The notes under the pieces: model-generated
Seen by the model: only the letters and a program-made list of their open reading frames with translations
Told to the model about the DNA's origin: nothing
Database searches by the model: none
Part shown: positions 1-7,941 of the stretch, piece by piece
Layout: each line of letters starts with the position of its first letter
Numbering within the stretch: the stretch's first letter is position 1
Origin: Cloacimonetes bacterium SCGC AAA252-N17
Lineage (GTDB): Bacteria; Cloacimonadota; Cloacimonadia; JGIOTU-2
Length of the DNA: 30,475 nucleotides
NCBI GenBank assembly: GCA_000404785.1
Contig: ASNI01000032.1
Location: 1 to 30,475 of the forward strand
Direction of reading: 5' to 3'
Translations under genes and position numbers: made by a program

Positions 1-3000
1 CAGCACTTAATAATGGATATATGCTTCCCTTTGTTGTTATACCAACATGTGGAACAGGAGATTTTGAAGGAACTAATGATTGCAGAAGTGAATATTTCTT
101 AAAAGCCGGATCTCCTTCAATACCCAAAGGTGCGATCGCAGCAATCGGTACTGCAACAATGAGTACACATACCGCATTTAATAATTGTGTCTCAGCAGGT
201 GTATTTACTGGAGTGTTCCGTGACCGTATTTTTAATCCAGGTGGGGCACTTGTTCGGGCAAAATTAAGTCTCTATAACAGCTATCCCACGAATCCCAATA
301 ACTGGGTCGATAAGTTTTCATATTGGAATAATCTTATGGGTGATCCTGGCATGGAACTTTGGACAGGAGTACCGATTCAATTAGAAGTGACACATCCTAC
401 AATGGTTGCAGTGGGAACTAATAATATTGAAATTACTGTCAGAAATACTTATGGATTTGTAATTGAAGGGGCATGGGTTACTATCCTTCAGGAAGGTGAT
501 AACATTTTTGAAAGCGATTATACTGACTCAAATGGAAAGGTCGTTCTCCCGGTTGAGACATCAATCACTGGGAATGTCACCATTACTGTTACAAAGCATG
601 ATCACATTCCATATATATCAGAATTCCTCATTTTACAGGCAAACAGTTTTGCAAGTATTTCTCAGACAACAATTGATGATGATAACAGCGGGTCATCTTC
701 AGGAAATAATGATGGATTGGTCAATCCTGGAGAAGATATCGAGCTTATTATAAGCTTGAAAAATCACGGAAACAATGATCTTTATAATGTAACTGCAACT
801 CTTGAAACTGATGATCCAGGTGTCACGATCAAAGATGATACAGAGAATTTTGGAACGATCAATGCTAATCAGACGGTGCAGTGTCTTGATGATTTTGATT
901 TCTCCATTGATGCTGATCTTCTTGGTGGAGCTGAAATATGGTTTGATCTCATCATTACTGATAGCGCATCAGATGAATGGACAGATCGATTTTCAATTCC
1001 AATATACGGTGCAAATCTTGATTTTGTAGAATGTACCATTATTGATGGAAATGATGGAATCTTAAATCCCGGTGAAACAGCTCAATTGCTTATCACGCTC
1101 AGAAACTCCGGCTCGGTTTCTGCCCAAGCTGTTGATGGACTGCTCTTGAGTAATGATGATATGATCACAATAAATGACAGTCTCGGTTTTTGGGGAGTGA
1201 TTTATCCTGATGATATAGGTACAAATAATACCAATACTTTTGAAGTCTATGCTGACACGCAGGTCATTCCCGGAACACAATTTCAATTACCTCTTCATCT
1301 GACGAATAGTGCGGGATATGATGATCAGATTACTGTAACCCTGGAAGTTGGAATCGTTGATGTCGGTGATCCATTAGGACCGGACTCGTATGGCTATTAC
1401 TGTTATGATGACGGGGATACGGACTACAGCATCGCTCCATACTATTCGTGGATTGAGATCGATCCTGATTACGGTGGCAATGGTACTATTCTGAGTCTGT
1501 ATGATAACGGTGATGATGGTGATATCGCTACGATCAATATACCATTTAGTATGACCTTTTATGGACGTTTTTATCATGCTATCACTGTATGCACAAATGG
1601 ATGGCTTGCACCAGGCGGGACAGAAGAATTTGCCTTTATGAACAGACCCATCCCAGAATCGCTAGGACCTTCTCCAATGATCGCTGCTTTCTGGGATGAC
1701 CTGAGAACACAGGATTGTAATTTAAATGATTATGGAGATGTTTGTTATTACTATGATTATTCAAATCACAGATTTATTATTGAATGGTCGGAAATGCTTA
1801 ATGATTATGATACAAGTATTTATATAAATGGATCAGAAGAAACATTTCAAGTCGTGATCTATGATCCTACATATTATCCTACTCCAACGGGGGATTCTGA
1901 AATACTAATTCAGTACAAGGTTTTTAATAATGTCAATGCCGGATACTACTCGGGATATGTTCAACATGGTGAATATGCAACTATTGGTCTAGAAGATCAT
2001 TCGGGACTTGTTGGTCTTGAATATAGTTTCTGCAATTCCTATCCTACTGCTGCAAAAACTCTGAGCAATAATTCAGCTATTTTCTTTACAACACGGGGTT
2101 CAGAAATACTTGATCCGCCAATTGCTGGCGTGACGCCTTTAGAATTCACCTTTGTGCTGGAGCAGGGACAGACGGGCTCTGATGTGCTGAGTATTTCTAA
2201 TACAGGTGAGTCCAATCTGATATATTCTATTGAAAAAGATTACAATATCGACCGTGATGCAGGCGGACCTGACAGCTATGGTTATATGTGGAATGATTCC
2301 AATGAACCTGGCGGTCCTGATTATGATTGGGTCGATATTAGCGAAATCGGGACACAGGTTACATTCACTCATAATGATGTGGGCTCAGGTTCATTTGATA
2401 TTGGATTCGATTTTGATTTTTACGGAGAAATGTACAATGAATTCATCATAAATCCTAATGGATGGATTGGATTCGGTAACGATTGGACTGATTATTATAA
2501 CTACTCGATCCCGAGAAATGATGCACCAAAACCAGCTATTTTTGGCTTCTGGGATGACTTAAATCCAGTTAATTCTGGCAATACAACCGGTTCTGGAGAT
2601 GTGTATTATTATACAAACGGCTCAGACAGTCTTATTGTCTGGTTCGACCATGTGATCCATTATCCAGGTGGGCAAAACGGCACTTATGATTTTGAAATAA
2701 TTATTACAAGTGATAATGGGATAAAGTTACAATATCGCTCTTTGAACGGCGATCTCAATTCATGTACGGTCGGTATCCAGAATGAAACGGGCTCGGTCGG
2801 TCTGGAAGTTCTCTATAATAACTATTACCTGCAAAGCAATCTCGCAATTGAATTTTATAGAGTTATTGATTGGCTTGCAGTTGATCCTTCAAGTGGAGTC
2901 GTCTTTGCAGATGATACACAGAATATCGATATTATTGTGGATACTGATGAGCTTGAGTATGGGCAGACCTATCAATGTGATCTCTATCTCACGACGAATG

Positions 3001-4163
3001 ATCCGAATCTCAGCCAGACGATCATACCCGTTTATCTGACAGTTGGTGATATTGATCAGGGAACTGTACAGGGTACTGTCTCTCTTCTGGGTGGATCATC
3101 CACTCCGGATAATGTTACCATTGATATAGATGGTATGACAATCTATCCTGATGCAGCAGGATGGTTTGAAGCGATCATTCCTATTGGTAATTATATTCTG
3201 GAAGCAACCTGCCCCGGGTACGATAGTTATACTGAAGATATTGAAGTATTGCTTAATCAGATAACAACGGTGAATCCTGTTCTTGAATACATCGAAGCAC
3301 CTGAAAATGTATGGGTTTCTATCTCAGAAGATTATCGCGCCACAATATTTTGGAACAGTGTATCCCAATATACAGATTCCAAGCTTTTCCAATCCTATAC
3401 TCTTGCCAGACAGTTGGATGGAGGAAACTGGATCATTATTCAAGAAGGGTTAGCAGATACTGTATTTGTTGATAATCTTTATAGCCAATCCGACGGTGAA
3501 TATAAGTATGGTGTGAAAGCAGTTTATGAATACTCTCAAAGCGAGCTTACTCAGTCCGATGTCCTTCCAATTTTCCGTTTTGTGGATGTGCTGTTTGAAT
3601 TTACTCTATCCGATGGTCAAACTCCGCAAGGTGTTATTTTCAACTTGATAGGTCAGGATACGATCTATACTCAAGTATATGAAGATTCAACTCATTCAGA
3701 CGGTATTTTGTCCTATACGGATGTTTTCATGGCTGATTATCATCTTACTGCAGAAAAAGTAGGTTATGAACCTATTGATGAAATTATCACAATTGATGAT
3801 GAGACAACAAATTTTGAATATACACTTCAATATTTTATCGCAATCGGAGACGAACCTATTCCTCTGGTGAGCAAGATCGAGCAGAACTATCCAAATCCAT
3901 TCCATATATCTGGATTTTCCCGCGGGGGAACTGAGATCAATTATCACGTGCATAAAGTGGCTCAAGTTAAAGTAGAGATATTCAATATCAAAGGAGAACG
4001 TGTTGCTACTCTGGTTAATGGAAGCATGATTCCCGGCATATATTCCACCTCGTGGAATGGAGTTGATGATCAAAATAAAGCGGTGAGTTCAGGAATATAT
4101 TTTTACAGATTAATGCTTGATAATTCAACAATAGAAAGCAAGAAGTGTGTTCTTATTAAATAA
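1..4163 (+). CDS. C25 gingipain-like cysteine protease, T9SS cargo, 5' end outside window
   Basis: The reading frame is open to the left edge (codons from position 3), so the true start, signal peptide, propeptide and catalytic His lie upstream. The first visible residues are the end of a peptidase C25 catalytic domain. The motif PTCGTGDF (Cys codon 48-50) matches the gingipain ACVNGDF nucleophile region. Then follow two CARDB-like repeats (about 665-1010 and 1010-1352, each with NDG-[IL]-x-NPGE). Two ~200-residue copies of a DSYGY module come next (about 1375-2100 and 2260-2865), each with FYG, NGW and FWDDL motifs and each followed by a short Ig-like segment. A carboxypeptidase-regulatory-like domain (3066-3290), an Fn3-like domain (3300-3570) and a further Ig-like domain precede the type A sorting domain (3850-4163: NYPNPF, WNGVD, GIYFYR). 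The protein is probably secreted by T9SS and anchored or released at the surface. The family call is strong from the Cys motif, context and the paralogue at 4457; substrate specificity is not visible. Confidence 0.85.
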   Translation, partial: ALNNGYMLPFVVIPTCGTGDFEGTNDCRSEYFLKAGSPSIPKGAIAAIGTATMSTHTAFNNCVSAGVFTGVFRDRIFNPGGALVRAKLSLYNSYPTNPNNWVDKFSYWNNLMGDPGMELWTGVPIQLEVTHPTMVAVGTNNIEITVRNTYGFVIEGAWVTILQEGDNIFESDYTDSNGKVVLPVETSITGNVTITVTKHDHIPYISEFLILQANSFASISQTTIDDDNSGSSSGNNDGLVNPGEDIELIISLKNHGNNDLYNVTATLETDDPGVTIKDDTENFGTINANQTVQCLDDFDFSIDADLLGGAEIWFDLIITDSASDEWTDRFSIPIYGANLDFVECTIIDGNDGILNPGETAQLLITLRNSGSVSAQAVDGLLLSNDDMITINDSLGFWGVIYPDDIGTNNTNTFEVYADTQVIPGTQFQLPLHLTNSAGYDDQITVTLEVGIVDVGDPLGPDSYGYYCYDDGDTDYSIAPYYSWIEIDPDYGGNGTILSLYDNGDDGDIATINIPFSMTFYGRFYHAITVCTNGWLAPGGTEEFAFMNRPIPESLGPSPMIAAFWDDLRTQDCNLNDYGDVCYYYDYSNHRFIIEWSEMLNDYDTSIYINGSEETFQVVIYDPTYYPTPTGDSEILIQYKVFNNVNAGYYSGYVQHGEYATIGLEDHSGLVGLEYSFCNSYPTAAKTLSNNSAIFFTTRGSEILDPPIAGVTPLEFTFVLEQGQTGSDVLSISNTGESNLIYSIEKDYNIDRDAGGPDSYGYMWNDSNEPGGPDYDWVDISEIGTQVTFTHNDVGSGSFDIGFDFDFYGEMYNEFIINPNGWIGFGNDWTDYYNYSIPRNDAPKPAIFGFWDDLNPVNSGNTTGSGDVYYYTNGSDSLIVWFDHVIHYPGGQNGTYDFEIIITSDNGIKLQYRSLNGDLNSCTVGIQNETGSVGLEVLYNNYYLQSNLAIEFYRVIDWLAVDPSSGVVFADDTQNIDIIVDTDELEYGQTYQCDLYLTTNDPNLSQTIIPVYLTVGDIDQGTVQGTVSLLGGSSTPDNVTIDIDGMTIYPDAAGWFEAIIPIGNYILEATCPGYDSYTEDIEVLLNQITTVNPVLEYIEAPENVWVSISEDYRATIFWNSVSQYTDSKLFQSYTLARQLDGGNWIIIQEGLADTVFVDNLYSQSDGEYKYGVKAVYEYSQSELTQSDVLPIFRFVDVLFEFTLSDGQTPQGVIFNLIGQDTIYTQVYEDSTHSDGILSYTDVFMADYHLTAEKVGYEPIDEIITIDDETTNFEYTLQYFIAIGDEPIPLVSKIEQNYPNPFHISGFSRGGTEINYHVHKVAQVKVEIFNIKGERVATLVNGSMIPGIYSTSWNGVDDQNKAVSSGIYFYRLMLDNSTIESKKCVLIK

Positions 4164-4205
4164 ATAAAGGTTCAATATGCCACAAAGACTCGAAGAGCCA
4201 AAGAT

Positions 4206-4307
4206 TCACAAAGAAAAATTCAACGGATTTGGCTTTTAATTTTGTGCGTTCCCACAAGCAGGGGCTTGGGAACGAGAAGTTAATTTAACTTTGAATATTC
4301 TTTGTGA
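4206..4307. repeat. Spacer 4164-4456: inverted repeat enclosing a GTTCCC/GGGAAC hairpin
   Basis: The 293-nt spacer between the two C25 genes has no convincing gene. It contains a perfect 10-bp inverted repeat (TCACAAAGAA at 4206-4215 and TTCTTTGTGA at 4298-4307). Inside it is a hairpin: CGTTCC (4247-4252) with GGAACG (4269-4274), and CAAGC (4255-4259) with GCTTG (4264-4268). Intergenic hairpins of the type GTTCCCA...TGGGAAC are dispersed in many genomes, so this is probably a repeat family rather than a gene-specific terminator. It could still stop transcription of the upstream gene. Confidence 0.6.
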
Positions 4308-4333
4308 CTTAGCCTGCCCCGTAAGGAAGTTTA

Positions 4334-4375
4334 CCCTGTGTAATCCACGAAGTGGTGCAAAGCAATTACACAGGG
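4334..4375. repeat. 11-bp perfect inverted repeat, likely stem-loop
   Basis: CCCTGTGTAAT (4334-4344) pairs perfectly with ATTACACAGGG (4365-4375) around a 20-nt loop that contains CCACGAAG. The reverse complement of that octamer reappears at 4414-4421 (CTTCGTGG), so alternative pairings exist just upstream of the next gene. An outer GCCTGCCC (4312-4319) can pair with GGGCGGGC (4373-4380) with one G-U pair, competing for the same bases. The nested palindromes suggest a dispersed palindromic repeat. No T-run follows, so a classical intrinsic terminator is not supported. Confidence 0.55.
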
Positions 4376-4456
4376 CGGGCAATATTTAACAGGGAATGAC
4401 TGTATCGGGGTGTCTTCGTGGCAACAAGAAAGGAAAATTTTTTTGGAGTTTTAATC

Positions 4457-7400
4457 ATGAAAAAGTTTTTGTTCATCACTATTGTTCTACTTGTGTGTTC
4501 CTCAGCTTTTGCAGATGTAATTGAGAAAACCTATTATTTTGATGAGCCACATTTCACTCACGTTGATGCACAATATCAGCTTATATCATTTGAATCAACT
4601 CTTCAATCTGCTCCGGCAGGCAATCCCTCCTTACCATATTATGCAGTTTCATTGCTATTACCTTCCGGACATGAAGCTTATGAAGTAGAGGTAATTCCGG
4701 AGAATAAAACAGTGATCTCTGGTCGCTATGAACTTTATCCAATGCAGCACGTACAACCCTATTCAAAAGGGTCTCGTGGTGAGTTTGTTATAAATCAGGA
4801 TATCTACAATAAAGTAAAACCCTATCCTGAATCCATACATGGGACGCTTTCAACCCACTATATGAATGGCTATGGATTTGCTTTTACAACGATAACTCCT
4901 GTGGAATATATTCCAAAAGAAAAAAGTATTTCATACTATAAAAGCATTACAGTCAGAATCCACACAAAACCAGTGAAAAATGAAGCACATGTTGCAATAC
5001 CGGCTTATATTTCCGATCCGCAAATAAATACTCTAAAACAACTTGCTCAGAATGATGAGATGTTTTCTACATATCAAGGCATCCATCGTGACGGAGGATA
5101 TGAAATATTATTGATCACGCCCGAAGCATTTATGAACGATTTCTCAGCTTTGACCGGCATGTATCTTACACAGGGTTTTAGAACAGAGATCGCCACAACT
5201 CAATCTATAAACCTGTCTATGTCCGGTGTTGATCTTCAGGAAAAAATTAGGAATTATATTATTCAGGAATATCAGAATAACGGAATCCTTCATGTGATAC
5301 TTGGCGGAGATGATGAGCATATTCCGCATCGAGGTTTTTTCTGCGAAGTGCAGTCCTCTTCTGTATATACAGATGATGATATTCCGGCTGATCTCTATTA
5401 TTCAGCCCTTGACGGCTCATGGAATGACGACGGAGATAATCTCTGGGGAGAAATAGGGGAAGACGATCTGTTGCCTGATGTATCTGTCGGAAGAATGTCC
5501 TTTAGCGATTCTACAGAACTCGCTCATATTCTGAATAAAACTATGATGTATCAGGAATATCCGATTCTCGGAGAACTTACCAAACCCATTCTTGCAGGAG
5601 AACATCTCTGGAGTGATCCCCAAACATGGGGTGGTGATTATCTTGATCTGCTTATCGGTTATCATGAAGATAATGGCTATACAACTGATGGTATCCCTGC
5701 TGATCAGAACATCGAAAAATTATACGATAGGGACCTGGGATACTGGGACAGCTCAACTCTTATCAGCAAAATCAATGAAGGAAAATCCTATATACATCAT
5801 TCAGGTCATGCGAGCGAAACTTATTGTATGAGAATGTACGATAGCGATATCACGAATTCAAACTTCTCGAATGTGAACGGGACTACTCATAATTTTACTC
5901 ATATATATACTCATGGCTGTTATTCAGGTTCTTTTGATTACAATGACTGTATCGCTGAAAAAATAGTTAACTTAGAAAATTTTGCAGCTTCATTCATTGG
6001 GAATTCTAGATACGGTTGGTTCAACGAAGGTCAAACTGAAGGTCCCTCTGAACATATGCATAGAGAATACGTGAATGCACTTTACACACTTCGCAAAGAC
6101 AGAATCGGGGAAGCTCATCTCAATTCCAAAGTAAATACCGCCCCCTGGGTTAATGCTCCGGGGCAGCATGAAGAGGGTGCATTGCGCTGGTGTTTCTACT
6201 GCTGTAATGTCATTGGCGATCCAGTTATGCCCATCTGGACAGATGAACCAATTAATATTCAGACCATTTATCCCGACAGTATTTATATCGGGCAGAATCA
6301 GGTACAAGTTACAATTACAAGCATAGTATCCGAAACGGAAGGTCTGGTCTGTACTCTTCTAAAGGATGGAGTATTTCACGGATCTGCAGCAGTCGGCGTA
6401 ACCGGAGTTGCAAATATAAATATCGATCCCGTTTTCACAGATGTTGGTATAGCACAGCTTATTGTGACCGGGTATAATTGCCTGAAATCAAGTTATGATA
6501 TCATGATTATTCCAAGTTCCAGCGCTTATATTATTATTGATAGTGTTGCAACAAAGGATGATAACAACAATATTCCTGAATATTCCGAAGAAGTAAGTTT
6601 TGATTTCGTACTTAAAAATGTGGGAACTCAAGATGCTACAAATGTAACTGCCACACTTAGTTCGGATGATGAATATATCACCTGTTCCTATTCCTCAGCT
6701 TTCTTTGATACGATCTTTGCAGGCGGAACAGCTTCTCAAGAAAATGTGCTTCCCATACTTATTGATGATTATGTTCCTGATCAGCATGTAGCTGAGATCA
6801 CAATGGATATTACTGCGGATGGAAAGCAGAATTGGGATGCTCATTTCGCGATCGTACTGAATGCTCCTGTATTGGAAATGGATAACTGCGAGATAGATGA
6901 TAGCGCTGGTAATAATGACGGAGTTTTCGATCCGGGAGAAACAGTTGTTATGACGATCCCGACACTCAATACAGGCCATGCTACCTCGCCGGATGCTCAG
7001 GCAACGCTATCCTGCTCAGAAAATTTGATCACGATCCAAAATACAACTCTTTCACTTGGACAGATTGACGCCGGAGAAAGTGTAAATGCGAATTTCACCG
7101 TTACTGCAAGTTCTCAGCTTGAAGAAGGAACTGCAATCATTTTTGAATATGATGTAATAGCCGGTGCGTATGAACTTGAGGAAGAATTCGGCATAACAAT
7201 AGGTCTTATTATAGAAGATTTTGAAACAGGTGATTTCGGTATGTATGATTGGTATTTTGGTGGACAGGCAGATTGGACGATCAGCGAAACAAATCCTTAT
7301 GAAGGTAATTATTGTGCAAGATCAGGAAATATTACAGACGACTCCGAGACTTCTTTACTTATTGATGTAGAAGTTTTTTCTAATGGTGAGATCAGCTTCT

Positions 7401-7930
7401 GGAAGAAGGTTTCATCAGAAAATAATTATGACTATTTGCAATTTTATATAGATGGTTCACTTCAAGATGAATGGAGCGGAGAATCATCCTGGTCTGAGGA
7501 ATCCTATGCCGTAACGCCCGGGATTCATACCTTTGAATGGCGCTATGATAAGGATATGTATATGACCGGCGGGCAGGATTGTGCGTGGATCGACTATATT
7601 ATTTTCCCGCCACTTGGCGCTCCGATTTCCAATGACGAGCCATCTCAAATCACTCACGATTTCCTTGCTGAAAATTTCCCAAATCCTTTTGGTAACATAA
7701 CAAATATCCAGTTTGCTTTAAAGAATCCTTCTAAAGTAACCATCGAAGTATATAATATTTTAGGGCAGAAGGTCAAGACGATTGCAGAAGATGAACTTAC
7801 TGCTGGAGTTCACTCAACCCAATGGGATGGAAAAGATGCATTTGGGCATCCGGTTGCAAATGGAGTGTATTTTTACCGAATGAATACAGAAGAATTCCAT
7901 CAAACTAGAAAAATGATCTTGATGAAATAA
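4457..7930 (+). CDS. C25 gingipain-like cysteine protease with MAM-like domain and T9SS sorting domain
   Basis: A full-length 1157-residue secreted protease. I chose ATG 4457 because GGAG (4445-4448) sits 8 nt upstream and a clean signal peptide follows (MKKFLFIT, cleavage near SAFA-D at 19-20). The GTG at 4418 lies inside a palindrome and would add a non-signal N-terminus. Residues about 20-200 resemble the C25 propeptide. The catalytic domain (about 210-590) shows HHSGHAS with the likely catalytic His451 and THGCYSGSF with Cys488, spaced as in gingipains. An Ig-like domain (596-688), two CARDB-like domains (690-917, with NNDGVFDPGE) and a MAM-like domain (917-1053) follow. The type A sorting domain covers 1069-1157 (NFPNPF, WDGKD, GVYFYR). 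It heads a probable operon; the next gene starts 11 nt after its stop. The protein probably degrades extracellular protein. The Cys/His dyad is seen; cleavage preference is not predictable. Confidence 0.9.
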   Translation: MKKFLFITIVLLVCSSAFADVIEKTYYFDEPHFTHVDAQYQLISFESTLQSAPAGNPSLPYYAVSLLLPSGHEAYEVEVIPENKTVISGRYELYPMQHVQPYSKGSRGEFVINQDIYNKVKPYPESIHGTLSTHYMNGYGFAFTTITPVEYIPKEKSISYYKSITVRIHTKPVKNEAHVAIPAYISDPQINTLKQLAQNDEMFSTYQGIHRDGGYEILLITPEAFMNDFSALTGMYLTQGFRTEIATTQSINLSMSGVDLQEKIRNYIIQEYQNNGILHVILGGDDEHIPHRGFFCEVQSSSVYTDDDIPADLYYSALDGSWNDDGDNLWGEIGEDDLLPDVSVGRMSFSDSTELAHILNKTMMYQEYPILGELTKPILAGEHLWSDPQTWGGDYLDLLIGYHEDNGYTTDGIPADQNIEKLYDRDLGYWDSSTLISKINEGKSYIHHSGHASETYCMRMYDSDITNSNFSNVNGTTHNFTHIYTHGCYSGSFDYNDCIAEKIVNLENFAASFIGNSRYGWFNEGQTEGPSEHMHREYVNALYTLRKDRIGEAHLNSKVNTAPWVNAPGQHEEGALRWCFYCCNVIGDPVMPIWTDEPINIQTIYPDSIYIGQNQVQVTITSIVSETEGLVCTLLKDGVFHGSAAVGVTGVANINIDPVFTDVGIAQLIVTGYNCLKSSYDIMIIPSSSAYIIIDSVATKDDNNNIPEYSEEVSFDFVLKNVGTQDATNVTATLSSDDEYITCSYSSAFFDTIFAGGTASQENVLPILIDDYVPDQHVAEITMDITADGKQNWDAHFAIVLNAPVLEMDNCEIDDSAGNNDGVFDPGETVVMTIPTLNTGHATSPDAQATLSCSENLITIQNTTLSLGQIDAGESVNANFTVTASSQLEEGTAIIFEYDVIAGAYELEEEFGITIGLIIEDFETGDFGMYDWYFGGQADWTISETNPYEGNYCARSGNITDDSETSLLIDVEVFSNGEISFWKKVSSENNYDYLQFYIDGSLQDEWSGESSWSEESYAVTPGIHTFEWRYDKDMYMTGGQDCAWIDYIIFPPLGAPISNDEPSQITHDFLAENFPNPFGNITNIQFALKNPSKVTIEVYNILGQKVKTIAEDELTAGVHSTQWDGKDAFGHPVANGVYFYRMNTEEFHQTRKMILMK

Positions 7931-7941
7931 AAGGAGTTTGA

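Noticed and set aside
4418..4456. GTG 4418 as the start of the second C25 gene
   Set aside because: It lies in a palindrome with no ribosome site and precedes a perfect signal peptide start at 4457.
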